From assembly GCF_001418685.1 (NCBI RefSeq), contig NZ_LIVM01000011.1, positions 1-64,000 on the forward strand: a stretch of DNA of 64,000 bases. The letters run 5' to 3'. A program made the translations under genes and the position numbers. The notes beneath the pieces are model-generated. The model had not been told where the DNA came from, did no database searches, and worked only from the letters and a program-made list of their open reading frames with translations. Below, in pieces: positions 47,280 through 56,900 of the stretch (position 1 is its first letter; each line of letters begins with the position of its first letter). The stretch comes from Apibacter mensalis. Its GTDB lineage: Bacteria > Bacteroidota > Bacteroidia > Flavobacteriales > Weeksellaceae.

Positions 47280-49479
47280 GAATGATTCGATCATTTAATT
47301 CCGCCAATTTTGCATTATTCCATCGGTCAGTTGTACCTACTAAATAACCTGTGATTCGTTGTAAACGGTCTATATGGTTACTTCCACATTTCGGACATTG
47401 ATTCAGTTTAGAAGCAGCATTTTCATATCCGCATTGTAAACATCGGTTACGAGTATGATTCACGGAAGAATAACCGATATTATATTTATCCATCATATCA
47501 ACTACAGTCATAATCGATTCCGGATTGTGAGTAGCATCTCCATCTATCTCAACATAGAAAATATGTCCTCCCCTGGTTAAATCATGATAGGGAGCCTCAA
47601 TTTTAGCTTTTAAGTGAGCACTACATTTATAATAAACCGGAACATGGTTAGAATTGGTATAATAGTCTCTGTCTGTAATACCTTTAATTTTTCCGAAATC
47701 TTTTTTATCTTTCCTAGTAAATCTTCCTGCAATACCTTCTGCCGGTGTAGCAAGAACACTGTAATTATGTTTATATTTTTCTGAAAAGCTCAAAGACTTA
47801 TCTCTCATAAATGTTACTATTTCCAGCCCTAGTTGCTGGGCTCCCTCATCTTCTCCGTGATGCTTTCCTATTAATGCCACTAAGGCTTCTGCCAGTCCTA
47901 TAAATCCGATTCCCAACGTTCCCTGGTTAATTACTTTTTCTATACTGTTTTCTGATTTAAGTTCTTCTGAACCGTTCCATAGTGTAGACATCAATAAAGG
48001 AAATTGCTTGGGAGCTGCTGTTTTTTGAAACTCAAAACGTTGATGCAGCTGCTCTGCAACGATTTGTAATGTAGTATCCAGTTTCTTAAAAAATTGATGT
48101 ATTCTCTCGGTTTGATTCTCAATTTGGCGATTTTCTAATGCTATTCTGACTAAGTTGATGGTGGTAAAAGAAAGATTTCCTCTACCGATAGATGTTTTCT
48201 CTCCAAATCTGTTTTCAAAAACACGAGTACGGCAACCCATAGTAGCAGTTTCATATTGGTATCTTTTGGGGTCATTTGCATTCCATTTTTCATGATAATT
48301 AAAGGTGGCATCCAAGTTTAGAAAATTTGGAAAAAAACGACGAGCACTGACTTTACATGCTAACTTGTAAAGATCATAATTAGGATCTTCCGGTAAATAA
48401 CTAACTCCTCTCTTTTTCTTCCATATTTGAATAGGAAAAATAGCTGTTCCTCCGCTGCCCACACCTTCATCGGTACATCTTAATAATTCTCTTATCACAC
48501 ATCTTCCTTCAGGAGAACTATCAGTCCCGTAATTAATGGAACTGAAAACTACTTGATTTCCTCCTCTTGAATGAATGGTATTCATATTATGAATAAAAGC
48601 TTCCATAGATTGGTGAACTCTACTAACAGTTCGATTAATCGCGTGTTGTACAATTCTTTCGTCTCCTTGTTTTTGATTGAGTTCTTCCTTTAAGTAATCT
48701 TTAATTGTATAATCATACAGATGTTCATAATTTTGACCGTTACTATTCTCAAGAATTTTTATTTCTTCGATATAACTTTTTCTTACAAACGGTGCTAAAT
48801 AAAAATCAAATGCCGGAATAGCTTGTCCTCCATGCATTTCATTTTGAGCAGTTTCTAAAGATATACAAGCCAGCATACTTGCGGTTTCAATTCTTTTGGC
48901 CGGTCTAGATTCTCCATGCCCTGCAAAGAAGCCGTTTTCCAATATTTTATTTAAAGGATGTTGTACGCATGTTAAACTTTTAGTAGGATAATAATCTTTA
49001 TCATGAATATGTATATAATTGGAAAGAATTGCTTCTTTGGTATCAGGATTTAAAAGATAATCATCTACAAAGGGTTTAGTAGTTTCACTGGCAAATTTCA
49101 TCATCATTCCCGCCGGAGTATCTGCATTCATGTTTGCATTCTCCCTTGTAACTTCATTAGACTTGGTTTCTATAATTTCCAAAAACATATTGCAAGTTTT
49201 AGCCTTTCTTGCAATATTTCTTTGGTCTCTATAAGCTATATATTTTTTTGCAACTTCTTTACGTGGACTTTTCATTAATTCCATTTCCACCATGTCCTGA
49301 ATATCTTCAACAGTCATCTCTAATTTACCCTTGTAAGATATATCATCAGTAATTTTTTGTATTAAAAGAGAATCAACTCCATTTTTTGTGTTTTGCATAG
49401 CTTTGCTGATCGCATTTATAATCTTATTTTTATTGAAATCGACAATGCGTCCATCTCTTTTAATAACTGTCTGAATCAT
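47272..49479 (-). CDS. nrdD: Anaerobic ribonucleoside-triphosphate reductase
   Basis: Class III ribonucleotide reductase that makes dNTPs without oxygen. An ATP-cone regulatory domain is at residues 1-95 (KRDGRIVDFNKNKI). The C-terminus has the zinc cysteines Cys680, Cys683, Cys695 and Cys698, then the glycyl-radical loop RITGYL with Gly711. The 735 residues fit the family. It forms an operon with nrdG. The nearest perfect -7 element is 226 bases upstream of the start, giving a long leader with a hairpin and a tiny ORF. Confidence 0.96.
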   Translation of the reverse strand: MIQTVIKRDGRIVDFNKNKIINAISKAMQNTKNGVDSLLIQKITDDISYKGKLEMTVEDIQDMVEMELMKSPRKEVAKKYIAYRDQRNIARKAKTCNMFLEIIETKSNEVTRENANMNADTPAGMMMKFASETTKPFVDDYLLNPDTKEAILSNYIHIHDKDYYPTKSLTCVQHPLNKILENGFFAGHGESRPAKRIETASMLACISLETAQNEMHGGQAIPAFDFYLAPFVRKSYIEEIKILENSNGQNYEHLYDYTIKDYLKEELNQKQGDERIVQHAINRTVSRVHQSMEAFIHNMNTIHSRGGNQVVFSSINYGTDSSPEGRCVIRELLRCTDEGVGSGGTAIFPIQIWKKKRGVSYLPEDPNYDLYKLACKVSARRFFPNFLNLDATFNYHEKWNANDPKRYQYETATMGCRTRVFENRFGEKTSIGRGNLSFTTINLVRIALENRQIENQTERIHQFFKKLDTTLQIVAEQLHQRFEFQKTAAPKQFPLLMSTLWNGSEELKSENSIEKVINQGTLGIGFIGLAEALVALIGKHHGEDEGAQQLGLEIVTFMRDKSLSFSEKYKHNYSVLATPAEGIAGRFTRKDKKDFGKIKGITDRDYYTNSNHVPVYYKCSAHLKAKIEAPYHDLTRGGHIFYVEIDGDATHNPESIMTVVDMMDKYNIGYSSVNHTRNRCLQCGYENAASKLNQCPKCGSNHIDRLQRITGYLVGTTDRWNNAKLAELNDRIIHD

Positions 49480-49623
49480 TTTATGTTTAATTTAAATATT
49501 TTAATCTAAGTTAGAATTAACCATTAATTAATCATAGTTAGATAAGTTTAGTTATATCAATCATCAAATGTTTATTATGAAGCAAGAATATAATGCTTAT
49601 TTTAATTGATGTAGTTACTGAAT

Positions 49624-49650
49624 TATCAATACTTTAGTGAGGTATTGATA
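49624..49650 (-). promoter_or_regulatory. 9-bp perfect hairpin in the putative nrdD leader
   Basis: TATCAATAC (49624-49632) pairs with GTATTGATA (49642-49650) around a 9-base loop. There is no T-run after it on the minus strand, so it is not a plain terminator. The TAA stop of the tiny upstream ORF falls in the loop. A second 5-bp hairpin (CAGAA/TTCTG, 49651-49665) adjoins it. Confidence 0.5.
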
Positions 49651-49696
49651 CAGAATTATTTTCTGTTGTTTGAAATGTATTAGACATAAGCTTCAT
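49634..49696 (-). CDS. Possible 20-residue leader peptide upstream of nrdD
   Basis: ATG at 49694-49696 and TAA at 49634-49636, with a second in-frame ATG at 49685-49687. The peptide starts MKLMSNTF and ends SVSIPH. The ATG lies only 9 bases after the -7 motif, so it would be translated from a nearly leaderless message, and its stop lies in a hairpin loop. It could regulate nrdD translation or be a chance ORF; no codon run suggests classical amino-acid attenuation. Confidence 0.25.
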   Translation of the reverse strand: MKLMSNTFQTTENNSVSIPH

Positions 49697-49705
49697 ATGG
49701 TATTA

Positions 49706-49713
49706 CAAAGATA
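49706..49713 (-). promoter_or_regulatory. TAnnTTTG -7 element, candidate nrdDG promoter
   Basis: TATCTTTG on the minus strand, 226 bases upstream of the nrdD ATG. It is the only exact match I found in the region on that strand. Confidence 0.4.
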
Positions 49714-49930
49714 ATCTTATTTTTACTACGCTTTTTTATTTATAAATTTAATTTTCAACATAAATATTTGTTATGATATTATTATTTAAATTTATATATA
49801 AATATCAATTATCAATCAAAAGATTGTAAAAAATGGATCAGTCAAAATAATAAAGAACTTCACTCTGTAAGATCAGCAATTAGTGATTAAAGTTATTAAC
49901 AACGATTGATAGTTGGATATAATATTTTAT

Positions 49931-49938
49931 TATATTTG
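49931..49938 (+). promoter_or_regulatory. TAnnTTTG -7 element just before the small secreted protein gene
   Basis: TATATTTG ends 4 bases before the ATG at 49943. A TTG at 49906-49908 lies 22 bases upstream of it. If used, the transcript would be leaderless or start at the codon itself. Confidence 0.4.
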
Positions 49939-49942
49939 AGAC

Positions 49943-50362
49943 ATGAAAAAATTGACAATACTTTTATTTTTATACATTTCTTTCACCTGTAATGCCCAGG
50001 ATAAGAATCTTACCTGTTTAGATTTCAATCGAGGGGAATTCAGAAATATAAATGAAAATTCAAATTTAAGTTCTATAATTATTAGAGCTGGAAATAGACA
50101 ATTGGAAGTTACCAATGGGGTTGAAACATATAAAAAAATAGAGTGGTTGAATGATTGTGATTATACATTATTTTTCTCTAATAAAGATGCTAAAAAGGAC
50201 AACTTCAAAAAATTTATCAATAAGAATGGGGGGATAAAAGTAAAGACTGTTAAAATTGAAAAAAACATTTTATACTATAATACCTATTATTTTGATGGTA
50301 AAAAGGAAGTAATGGGAGAAGGGAAATTACTTAAGACCAGTAATCATGCTTCATTTAAATAA
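49943..50362 (+). CDS. Small secreted protein of unknown function
   Basis: A 139-residue exported protein with a signal peptide ending near CNAQ (residue 19). The mature part is strand-rich, with CLDFNRGEFRNI near the start and KIEWLNDCDYTLFF in the middle; the two cysteines (about 25 and 69) could form a disulfide. Proteins with a Cys-x-x-F-x-x-G-x-F and an EWLxDCxYxL block are found as hypothetical secreted proteins in Flavobacteriia. Function is unknown. It ends 2 bases from the converging glycosyltransferase gene. Confidence 0.65.
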   Translation: MKKLTILLFLYISFTCNAQDKNLTCLDFNRGEFRNINENSNLSSIIIRAGNRQLEVTNGVETYKKIEWLNDCDYTLFFSNKDAKKDNFKKFINKNGGIKVKTVKIEKNILYYNTYYFDGKKEVMGEGKLLKTSNHASFK

Positions 50363-50364
50363 AA

Positions 50365-51369
50365 TTAATAATAGTGTGATGGAAATGCCTTTTTAGGCTC
50401 AATATTAAAAATATTTAATTTTATGTAGGAATGTAAAAATCCTAAACCATAGGAAAAAAATTGAGTAAAAGTTGAAATTAAGGATAAAATTCCGACTTTA
50501 ATACTTTTATTTTTATAACCGGAATCCATTATGATACTAAAACAATATAACAATAAAGGTAAGATAAATCTATAGTTTAATAAGGATAATAATAGAGATA
50601 AAATAGTAAATATCAAAAAGAGAGAAGGCAACCAAAAAGTTACTTTTGAATAGTTAGGATGTCTCTGATTTAATATGGGGCGTGCTATTCCAAAATGATA
50701 TACTTGATTGGCAAATTTTTTAAGTGATGTCCTTCTTTTATGATAAACTTTACATTCAGGAAAAAACCGGGTATTATATCCTTTTTCCCAAAGGGTAAGG
50801 CTTAAATCAGGGTCTTCTCCCACTCTTAATTCAGAAAATCCACCAACACTTTCGAAAGCCTCTTTGGATATGCCCATGTTAAAACTTCTTGGTTGGAATT
50901 TATTTATAACCTTTTTATTTCCTCGAATTCCACCGGTTGTAAGTAGGGATGTCATGGAATACGATATTGCTTTTTGTAAATCTGTAAAATTTTTATCTGC
51001 TGAATCAGCCCCTCCAAAGGCATCTACATAATTGATATTTAATTCTTTACGTACGTTTTTAATATAATGAACGGGAGCGATACAATCTGAATCCAAGAAA
51101 ATAAAATAATTACCTGAGGTATACTTAGCTCCATAATTTCTTGATAATCCTGCCCCTGAATTATTTTTGTAAAAATATTTAATATCTAATTTTTCAGTAT
51201 AAGACGAAACAATTGGTTCAAGTTTATCTTCAGACCCGTCATCGACAATAACAATTTCGAAGTTTTTATCTGTTTGATTAATTAAACTATATAATAATTC
51301 CTGAAGTTCATCTTTTCTATTATAAACAGCTATAATAATAGATATTTTTAAATGTAAATCTCCATGCAT
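50365..51369 (-). CDS. Family 2 glycosyltransferase with C-terminal membrane helices
   Basis: A 334-residue GT-A enzyme. The nucleotide-sugar site includes IIIAVYNRKDEL at the start and VDDGSED near 43, and the metal-binding DxD-like motif is LDSDC near 92. Later GVEDPDLSL-like text (VGEDPDLSLTLWEKG) gives the ED acceptor motif. Two or three hydrophobic segments at about 235-310 anchor it to the inner membrane. It probably adds sugars to a lipid-linked glycan. It lies 15 bases after murA, in the same operon. Confidence 0.85.
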   Translation of the reverse strand: MHGDLHLKISIIIAVYNRKDELQELLYSLINQTDKNFEIVIVDDGSEDKLEPIVSSYTEKLDIKYFYKNNSGAGLSRNYGAKYTSGNYFIFLDSDCIAPVHYIKNVRKELNINYVDAFGGADSADKNFTDLQKAISYSMTSLLTTGGIRGNKKVINKFQPRSFNMGISKEAFESVGGFSELRVGEDPDLSLTLWEKGYNTRFFPECKVYHKRRTSLKKFANQVYHFGIARPILNQRHPNYSKVTFWLPSLFLIFTILSLLLSLLNYRFILPLLLYCFSIIMDSGYKNKSIKVGILSLISTFTQFFSYGLGFLHSYIKLNIFNIEPKKAFPSHYY

Positions 51370-51384
51370 AGTTTTTTTTAATGG

Positions 51385-52695
51385 TTACACGTCAATCCGA
51401 ACGATATCGGCACCCAACACCCTCAATCTTTCATCAATGTTTTCATACCCTCTGTCAATTTGAAAAATGTTATGTATTCGGCTGGTTCCTTTTGCAGACA
51501 TAGCGGCAATTAATAATGAAATACCGGCTCTGATATCCGGCGAAGTCATTACTGTTCCACGTAGAGGAATCTCGTGATTTAAACCTATAACTGTTGCTCT
51601 GTGCGGATCACAAAGAATAATTTGGGCACCCATATCAATAAGCTTATCAACAAAAAATAATCTACTTTCAAACATTTTTTGATGAATTAAAACACTACCT
51701 TTAGCTTGAGTAGCTACTACTAAAATGATGCTTAATAAGTCGGGGGTAAATCCAGGCCAAGGGGCATCCGAAATGGTTAATATAGATCCGTCTATAAAAT
51801 TTTGAATTTTATAATGTTCTTGAGAAGGTATATAAAGGTCATCTCCTTTTTTTTCGATTAAAATACCCAATCTTCTAAAAGTGTCCGGAATATTTCCTAA
51901 ATTTTCCCAGCTTACCTCTTTAATTGTAATTTCTGATTTAGTCATTGCAGCCAAACCAATAATACTGCCAATTTCAATCATATCAGGAAGGACTGTATGT
52001 TCGGCTCCGTTTAGCTCGGATACTCCGTAAACGGTTAAAAAATTAGACCCGACTCCTTCTATCTTAGCTCCCATTTTTATAAGCATCTTACATAATTGCT
52101 GAATGTATGGTTCACAAGCAGCATTATATATCTGAGTCTTTCCTTCAGCCAAAACGGCTGCCATAATGATATTTGCAGTTCCTGTCACTGAAGCTTCTTC
52201 TAAAAGTAAATAATTTCCATTAAGCTTTTTTGCTTTAACGGAATAAAATTTTTCTTCATCATCATATTTAAATTGGGCTCCTAAATCGATAAATCCTTTG
52301 AAATGAGTATCCAATCTTCTTCTACCGATTTTATCACCTCCAGGAACAGGAATATAGGCTTCTCCAAATCTGCTTAAAAGAGGACCAAGTAGCATGATAG
52401 AACCTCTTAGCTGAGCTCCGTTTTTTCTAAATTCTTTACTTTTCAAAAATTCAAAATCAATTTTTTCAGAACAAAATGTATAGTCTCCCTTAACATTTCG
52501 CACAACTTTAACACCTACTGTTTTTAAAATTTCAATAAGAATTAAGACATCCTGTATTTCCGGTATATTTTTTATCCTAACAGGTTTTGAGGTAAGAAGA
52601 GTTGCACATATAACTTGAAGAGCTTCATTTTTGGCACCTTGCGGATAAAATTCACCATGAAGAGGCTTTCCACCGCAAATCTGAAAAGTATTCAT
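51385..52695 (-). CDS. murA: UDP-N-acetylglucosamine 1-carboxyvinyltransferase
   Basis: Catalyses the first committed step of peptidoglycan synthesis, joining phosphoenolpyruvate to UDP-GlcNAc. Lys22-Asn23 (GAKNEAL) and the RGSIMLLGPLLSR block are conserved. The loop residue equivalent to E. coli Cys115 is Asp121 (PVPGGDKIGRR), the form known to be refractory to fosfomycin in other bacteria. Length 436 is slightly above usual. Its start overlaps the DUF4290 stop by one base, so the two are coupled; a glycosyltransferase gene follows. Confidence 0.96.
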   Translation of the reverse strand: MNTFQICGGKPLHGEFYPQGAKNEALQVICATLLTSKPVRIKNIPEIQDVLILIEILKTVGVKVVRNVKGDYTFCSEKIDFEFLKSKEFRKNGAQLRGSIMLLGPLLSRFGEAYIPVPGGDKIGRRRLDTHFKGFIDLGAQFKYDDEEKFYSVKAKKLNGNYLLLEEASVTGTANIIMAAVLAEGKTQIYNAACEPYIQQLCKMLIKMGAKIEGVGSNFLTVYGVSELNGAEHTVLPDMIEIGSIIGLAAMTKSEITIKEVSWENLGNIPDTFRRLGILIEKKGDDLYIPSQEHYKIQNFIDGSILTISDAPWPGFTPDLLSIILVVATQAKGSVLIHQKMFESRLFFVDKLIDMGAQIILCDPHRATVIGLNHEIPLRGTVMTSPDIRAGISLLIAAMSAKGTSRIHNIFQIDRGYENIDERLRVLGADIVRIDV

Positions 52696-53336
52696 TATTT
52701 GTTTTTGTTTTTAGAAAAATTATTCTTCTTTAGATTTCTATAGTTGTTATTATTTCTATTCTTGTTTTTATAGGATATATTCGAATTATTCTGAACAGTA
52801 ACATTCATTAAAGCTTCTTTGGAATTTAATTTTAATAAACCGTTAGATAACTCTTCTAAATGATTAAATATGACTTCATCCTCTACCTGATCTTTGTTCC
52901 ATTTCAAGTAATTTTTTTTCATTTGATTAGCTATTACATATTTCAGTCCTTCTTTTTTATCTCCTTCTTCCCATGATTTTGCAATTTCAATCATTTTTTT
53001 CACATTAGTACCATAGTATCTGTATTTTGATTCGTTGGAAGGATATCCCATTTTTTTAGGTGCTGTATTCATTTCTGCTTGGGTTGGGATTGGATAAGGA
53101 GATTCTACTTTTAAATCAAAATTAGCCATTATAAAAAGCTGATCCCATAATTTATGCTGAAAATCGGGCACATCTCTCAAATGAGGATTTAAATCTCCCA
53201 TTACATCAATAATTGATCTGGCAAATTTATTTCTTTCATCATCGTCCGTAATAGTCATACAATGATCAACTAATTGTTGAACATGTCTTCCGTATTCCGG
53301 AATAATCAATTTTTTTCTTTGAGTATTATACTCCAT
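52695..53336 (-). CDS. DUF4290 family protein
   Basis: A 213-residue protein of a family confined to Bacteroidota and usually encoded just upstream of murA. The conserved part spans residues 1-160 (YNTQRKKLIIPEYGRHVQQLV, then DLNPHLRDVPDFQHKLWDQLF). The C-terminal 50 residues are Asn/Lys-rich and probably disordered. Function is unknown; the murA link suggests a cell-wall role, which is inference. Confidence 0.88.
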   Translation of the reverse strand: MEYNTQRKKLIIPEYGRHVQQLVDHCMTITDDDERNKFARSIIDVMGDLNPHLRDVPDFQHKLWDQLFIMANFDLKVESPYPIPTQAEMNTAPKKMGYPSNESKYRYYGTNVKKMIEIAKSWEEGDKKEGLKYVIANQMKKNYLKWNKDQVEDEVIFNHLEELSNGLLKLNSKEALMNVTVQNNSNISYKNKNRNNNNYRNLKKNNFSKNKNK

Positions 53337-53921
53337 AATTTTATTTTAAAATTAATATTACAAACATTATATTGTGTAAAATTTACTGTAGAAAAAACTC
53401 CTTTGAATCCGACTTTCTTTATGGATAAGTTAAAGATTTATCTATAACAAAACATAATTAAATTAATAAAAATAAATTGCTGGGAAGAAAATTTTAAGAT
53501 AAATAATTTCTTGCTCACTTATGTTGTAGGCAACTACTTTAGCCATTAAAGTATAATTATTTCTATTAAGCATTATTTGTAAAACTCCTAATTTAATAAT
53601 AAATTTCCATATTATGTCATCGGATATTTTTTAAAAGGAACAATAGTTTTAGTAAATAATCTACTATTTGTAGGATGCAAATGTAGCTATAATTCTTGAT
53701 ATTTTCTCTGTCTTTACTATTTATTTAACTTATAGGTATTTTTTTATTAAAATTAATGTAAATAATCAAAACTTTTATACAACCAATCGAGTTGGAGTTA
53801 TCTATATATACTTATAATTTTTACGATCCTATGTTTTTAATAACTATTCATTATTTAAAGTATTAAAAATTGTTCTCAAAAGTTATTTATAATTATATTT
53901 ATATGTCTTCTTTACATATTT
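53337..53921. other. Intergenic region, possibly decayed; one small ORF
   Basis: 585 bases between the start of the DUF4290 gene and the end of ccsBA, both on the minus strand. It contains a minus-strand -7 match (CAAATGTA at 53678-53685) and a 36-codon ORF (53463-53573). No RNA gene, repeat array or terminator is clear. The DUF4290 gene itself has only a one-mismatch -7 motif (53361-53368). Confidence 0.45.
53463..53573 (-). CDS. Possible small ORF (36 residues) or 5' remnant of a lost gene
   Basis: ATG at 53571-53573 is preceded by AGGAG 11 bases upstream, an unusually good ribosome-binding sequence for this genome, and by a -7 motif about 105 bases upstream. The peptide contains MAKVVAYNISEQEIIYLK, which looks like the first strand and helix of a Rossmann-type protein, then becomes hydrophobic and stops. 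It could be the front end of a decayed gene. No family can be assigned. Confidence 0.3.
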   Translation of the reverse strand: MLNRNNYTLMAKVVAYNISEQEIIYLKIFFPAIYFY

Positions 53922-56900
53922 TCAGGAATGAAATTTTCTTTTTTGCGAAAAAAATGAAATTACTCCTAATAGTATAACTAGTAAAATTACAATATATACC
54001 CATATCGGTATTGGTACTGGATCTCCTTGAGCATAAGAATGCAATCCTGATAGGTAATAATTAACACCAAAATAAGTCATTACTATAGTTGAAAAAGCAA
54101 TCAATGATAAAAAATTAAACAAGTATTTACCCCTCCAACTAGGAACTAATCGTAAGTGCAAAACAATAGCGTAAACAATTACTGAGATAAACGCCCAGGT
54201 TTCTTTAGGATCCCAACTCCAGTAACGTCCCCAGCTTTCATTTGCCCAGATTCCTCCCAAAAAAGTTCCGACGGTTAATAAAAAGATACCTATGGTAAGT
54301 GATATTTCATTTACTATAGTTAATTCTTTAATTGAATTTTCAACCTTATGGAAAATATTTTTATGGTTAATTATAAATAAAAATAATACTACAACTCCTA
54401 TTAAAGCACTCAAGCCAAAAAAACCATAACTAGATGTTATTACCGCAACATGGATCATTAACCAATAAGATTTTAGAACAGGAACTAAAGGAGTAATTTG
54501 TGGATTCATCTGATCTCCTCCGTGAGCAAACCCCATTAAAATGACAGCTACCCAACAGCCTGCTGCAGGTATAAATCCATTTCTGTTTCGATATAATAAA
54601 AAGCCGGCCAGAACACTTATCCAGCTTATAAATAATACCGCCTCATATCCATTCGACCAAGGTTCATGTCCCGAAATATACCATCGTACTGCTAGTCCAA
54701 CTCCATGCAAAAGTGCAATTAATATTACAAAACCCAATAAAATACATTCTGACCAACTATATAATTTATATTTATCGGTAAATAATTTTGTAAAAGCAAG
54801 TACCAATAACAAAAGTCCCAGCAGAGCATACCCGATCATTATTTTGAAAAATATATTCCAATGATTATATCGAATTTCCCAATCGATCTTAGCTTGAGGA
54901 GGTATAATATTTTTACCCCATTTAACTTGATAATCCGATATTTTTTTTAGTGCTACATCAGCCTTATTCCAATTTCTATCTTTTTCTGAAATTACTACTG
55001 CTCTAAAATACCCTCCAATTAATTTCAAAGCAGTACTATCTGTTTTTAAATCCGGTGAAACCCAGGACGTCCAAGTATGATTATTATCGTTTGGTATGGG
55101 AATTAATTTTAAATATTGACCACTGATTAAGCCTTGCATTACTTGAAGCTTATCATTCAGTTCAATGATTTCTTTATCGTAATTGGTTCTTTCGGATGTT
55201 TTTTTTCTAAATGCTTTTTTGAAATCATTTGCCAAAATAAAATCGGGTGATCCGTCCGGTTGGGTTGTAAATAAATTCATTAAAGAGGTATAACCTTTTT
55301 TATTAGCTCGAGTTAGCTTTTTTAATTGATCACCTCCCCTATTGCCAATTTTTATCAAAGGTACATTTGCCCAAATCATCGGATTAATTGATATGGAGAT
55401 AAAAAATTGGTTAGCATCTAAATCATAGAATTTTTCGCTTTTATATAACTTTCGTAAAACTTCTAAAGCTAACGTATTTATGGGTTCTATTCTTCCCTCC
55501 GATGATTGAACCAAAAGTTTACCGAATTTATCCGAATGTGATTTAGGAATGACTATACTTTTGCTAAATGATTCTCCCTCATATTCTTGTGAATAAGTTG
55601 AGTTGTAACTAGGGGAATGCTCCTGTTTATAAATTAATTTTGAATTGGAATTTTTATCCCTATCGGTATCGTGTATTTGTTTATTTATCTTAATTCTATC
55701 CTTATTATTCTTTTCCAAATTTTGTGTAAAGGCATATTGACTAAAAAAAATAAACAGCAGTAATATGGATAATTTTTTATGAGCAGCTATTTTTTTTAAT
55801 TGTTTATTTAATTTTGAAAATCTGGTCCCTTTCCAAAACAAAGTCATAAACATTCCCACTATTAATAAAGCATAACCTATATAGGTTAGGGTCGTTCCCC
55901 AAAAATCGTGATTTACTGATAATATCGTTCCTTTTAAATCGGAATCAAAACTGGATTGAAAGAATCTATATCCTTTATAATTCAATACGTGGTTCATATA
56001 AATTTTAAAAGGAGTTTCTTTTCCATCGTCTAAAATTACTATATCGGATTCATAAGAAGATGGACTGTTACTTCCCGGATAATGTTCCATAATGAATTTA
56101 TTCAACTTTAGATAAAATGGAGAAGTTGTATATATTTTAGATCCATAGCCTAGGGAAATAATTAAATTATCTAAAGTTACTTGTTTTTGAACGCCGGTTA
56201 ATCCTTTTTTTCCATAAAATAAAAATTCTTTAGATTCATGATTTGTCGAGGCTTTCATGTATATAAGATCGGGATCATCTGAATTTTTATTTTTATCCCC
56301 TTCGTAATAAATGATTTTCCCTGATTGAGGAGGAGTCGGTATAACGAAACTGACATGGGGAAACTGATAGAGACTTGCAAAATGTAAAACTTGTTTTTTT
56401 TGGTTTCCTTCCACAGAAATCTCATCCCGGGTAGTCATGATCATACGCTTACCCATCATAGGGGAAGAAATGAATGTTTCCTCTTTATCTGTAGTAATAT
56501 TTATTGCTTCCGGTAGATAATTGTTAAAACTTATCGTAGAATTTTGAACTTGTCTTGCGGTTCCTTCTTCTATATAAATAGTTTCTCTCCCTCCTTTCCC
56601 TGAATAAATTACTTTTAGAATACGTTTCCCTGAATGGCTTAATTGTATAGAATCCTGAGCTCTCGGAATAAATTTAAGAGATTCTAATTTTACTTTTTTA
56701 CCTAAAAAATCGTAAGTAGCAGAAAACTTTTTTTGGAAAGGCTTAAGTATCGTAGGTATATTTTCCGAAGTTAAAGTAAAAGGAATATCTTTATATACTC
56801 TAGTTTCTCCGTTATAATCTGATATCTGAACTTTAAAGTAAGTTGCATCTGAAATGATTTCATTACTAGCATTTCCTTCCCTAATATGCATTTGCCCTTC

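Larger units (their letters stand above)
49480..49942. other. Intergenic region with the putative nrdD leader and divergent promoters
   Basis: It holds a minus-strand -7 motif (49706-49713), a 20-codon ORF (49634-49696), a hairpin (49624-49650) and the plus-strand -7 motif of the small secreted protein gene (49931-49938). The part from 49714 to 49900 is AT-rich without recognisable features. No cobalamin riboswitch or NrdR-box pair is apparent. Confidence 0.5.

Noticed and set aside
49624-49650. FNR-type box before nrdD
   Set aside because: The half-sites are in the opposite order (ATCAA then TTGAT) with a 9-base gap, so it does not match TTGAT-N4-ATCAA.
49624-49650. Simple intrinsic terminator in the nrdD leader
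   Set aside because: The hairpin is not followed by a T-run on either strand.
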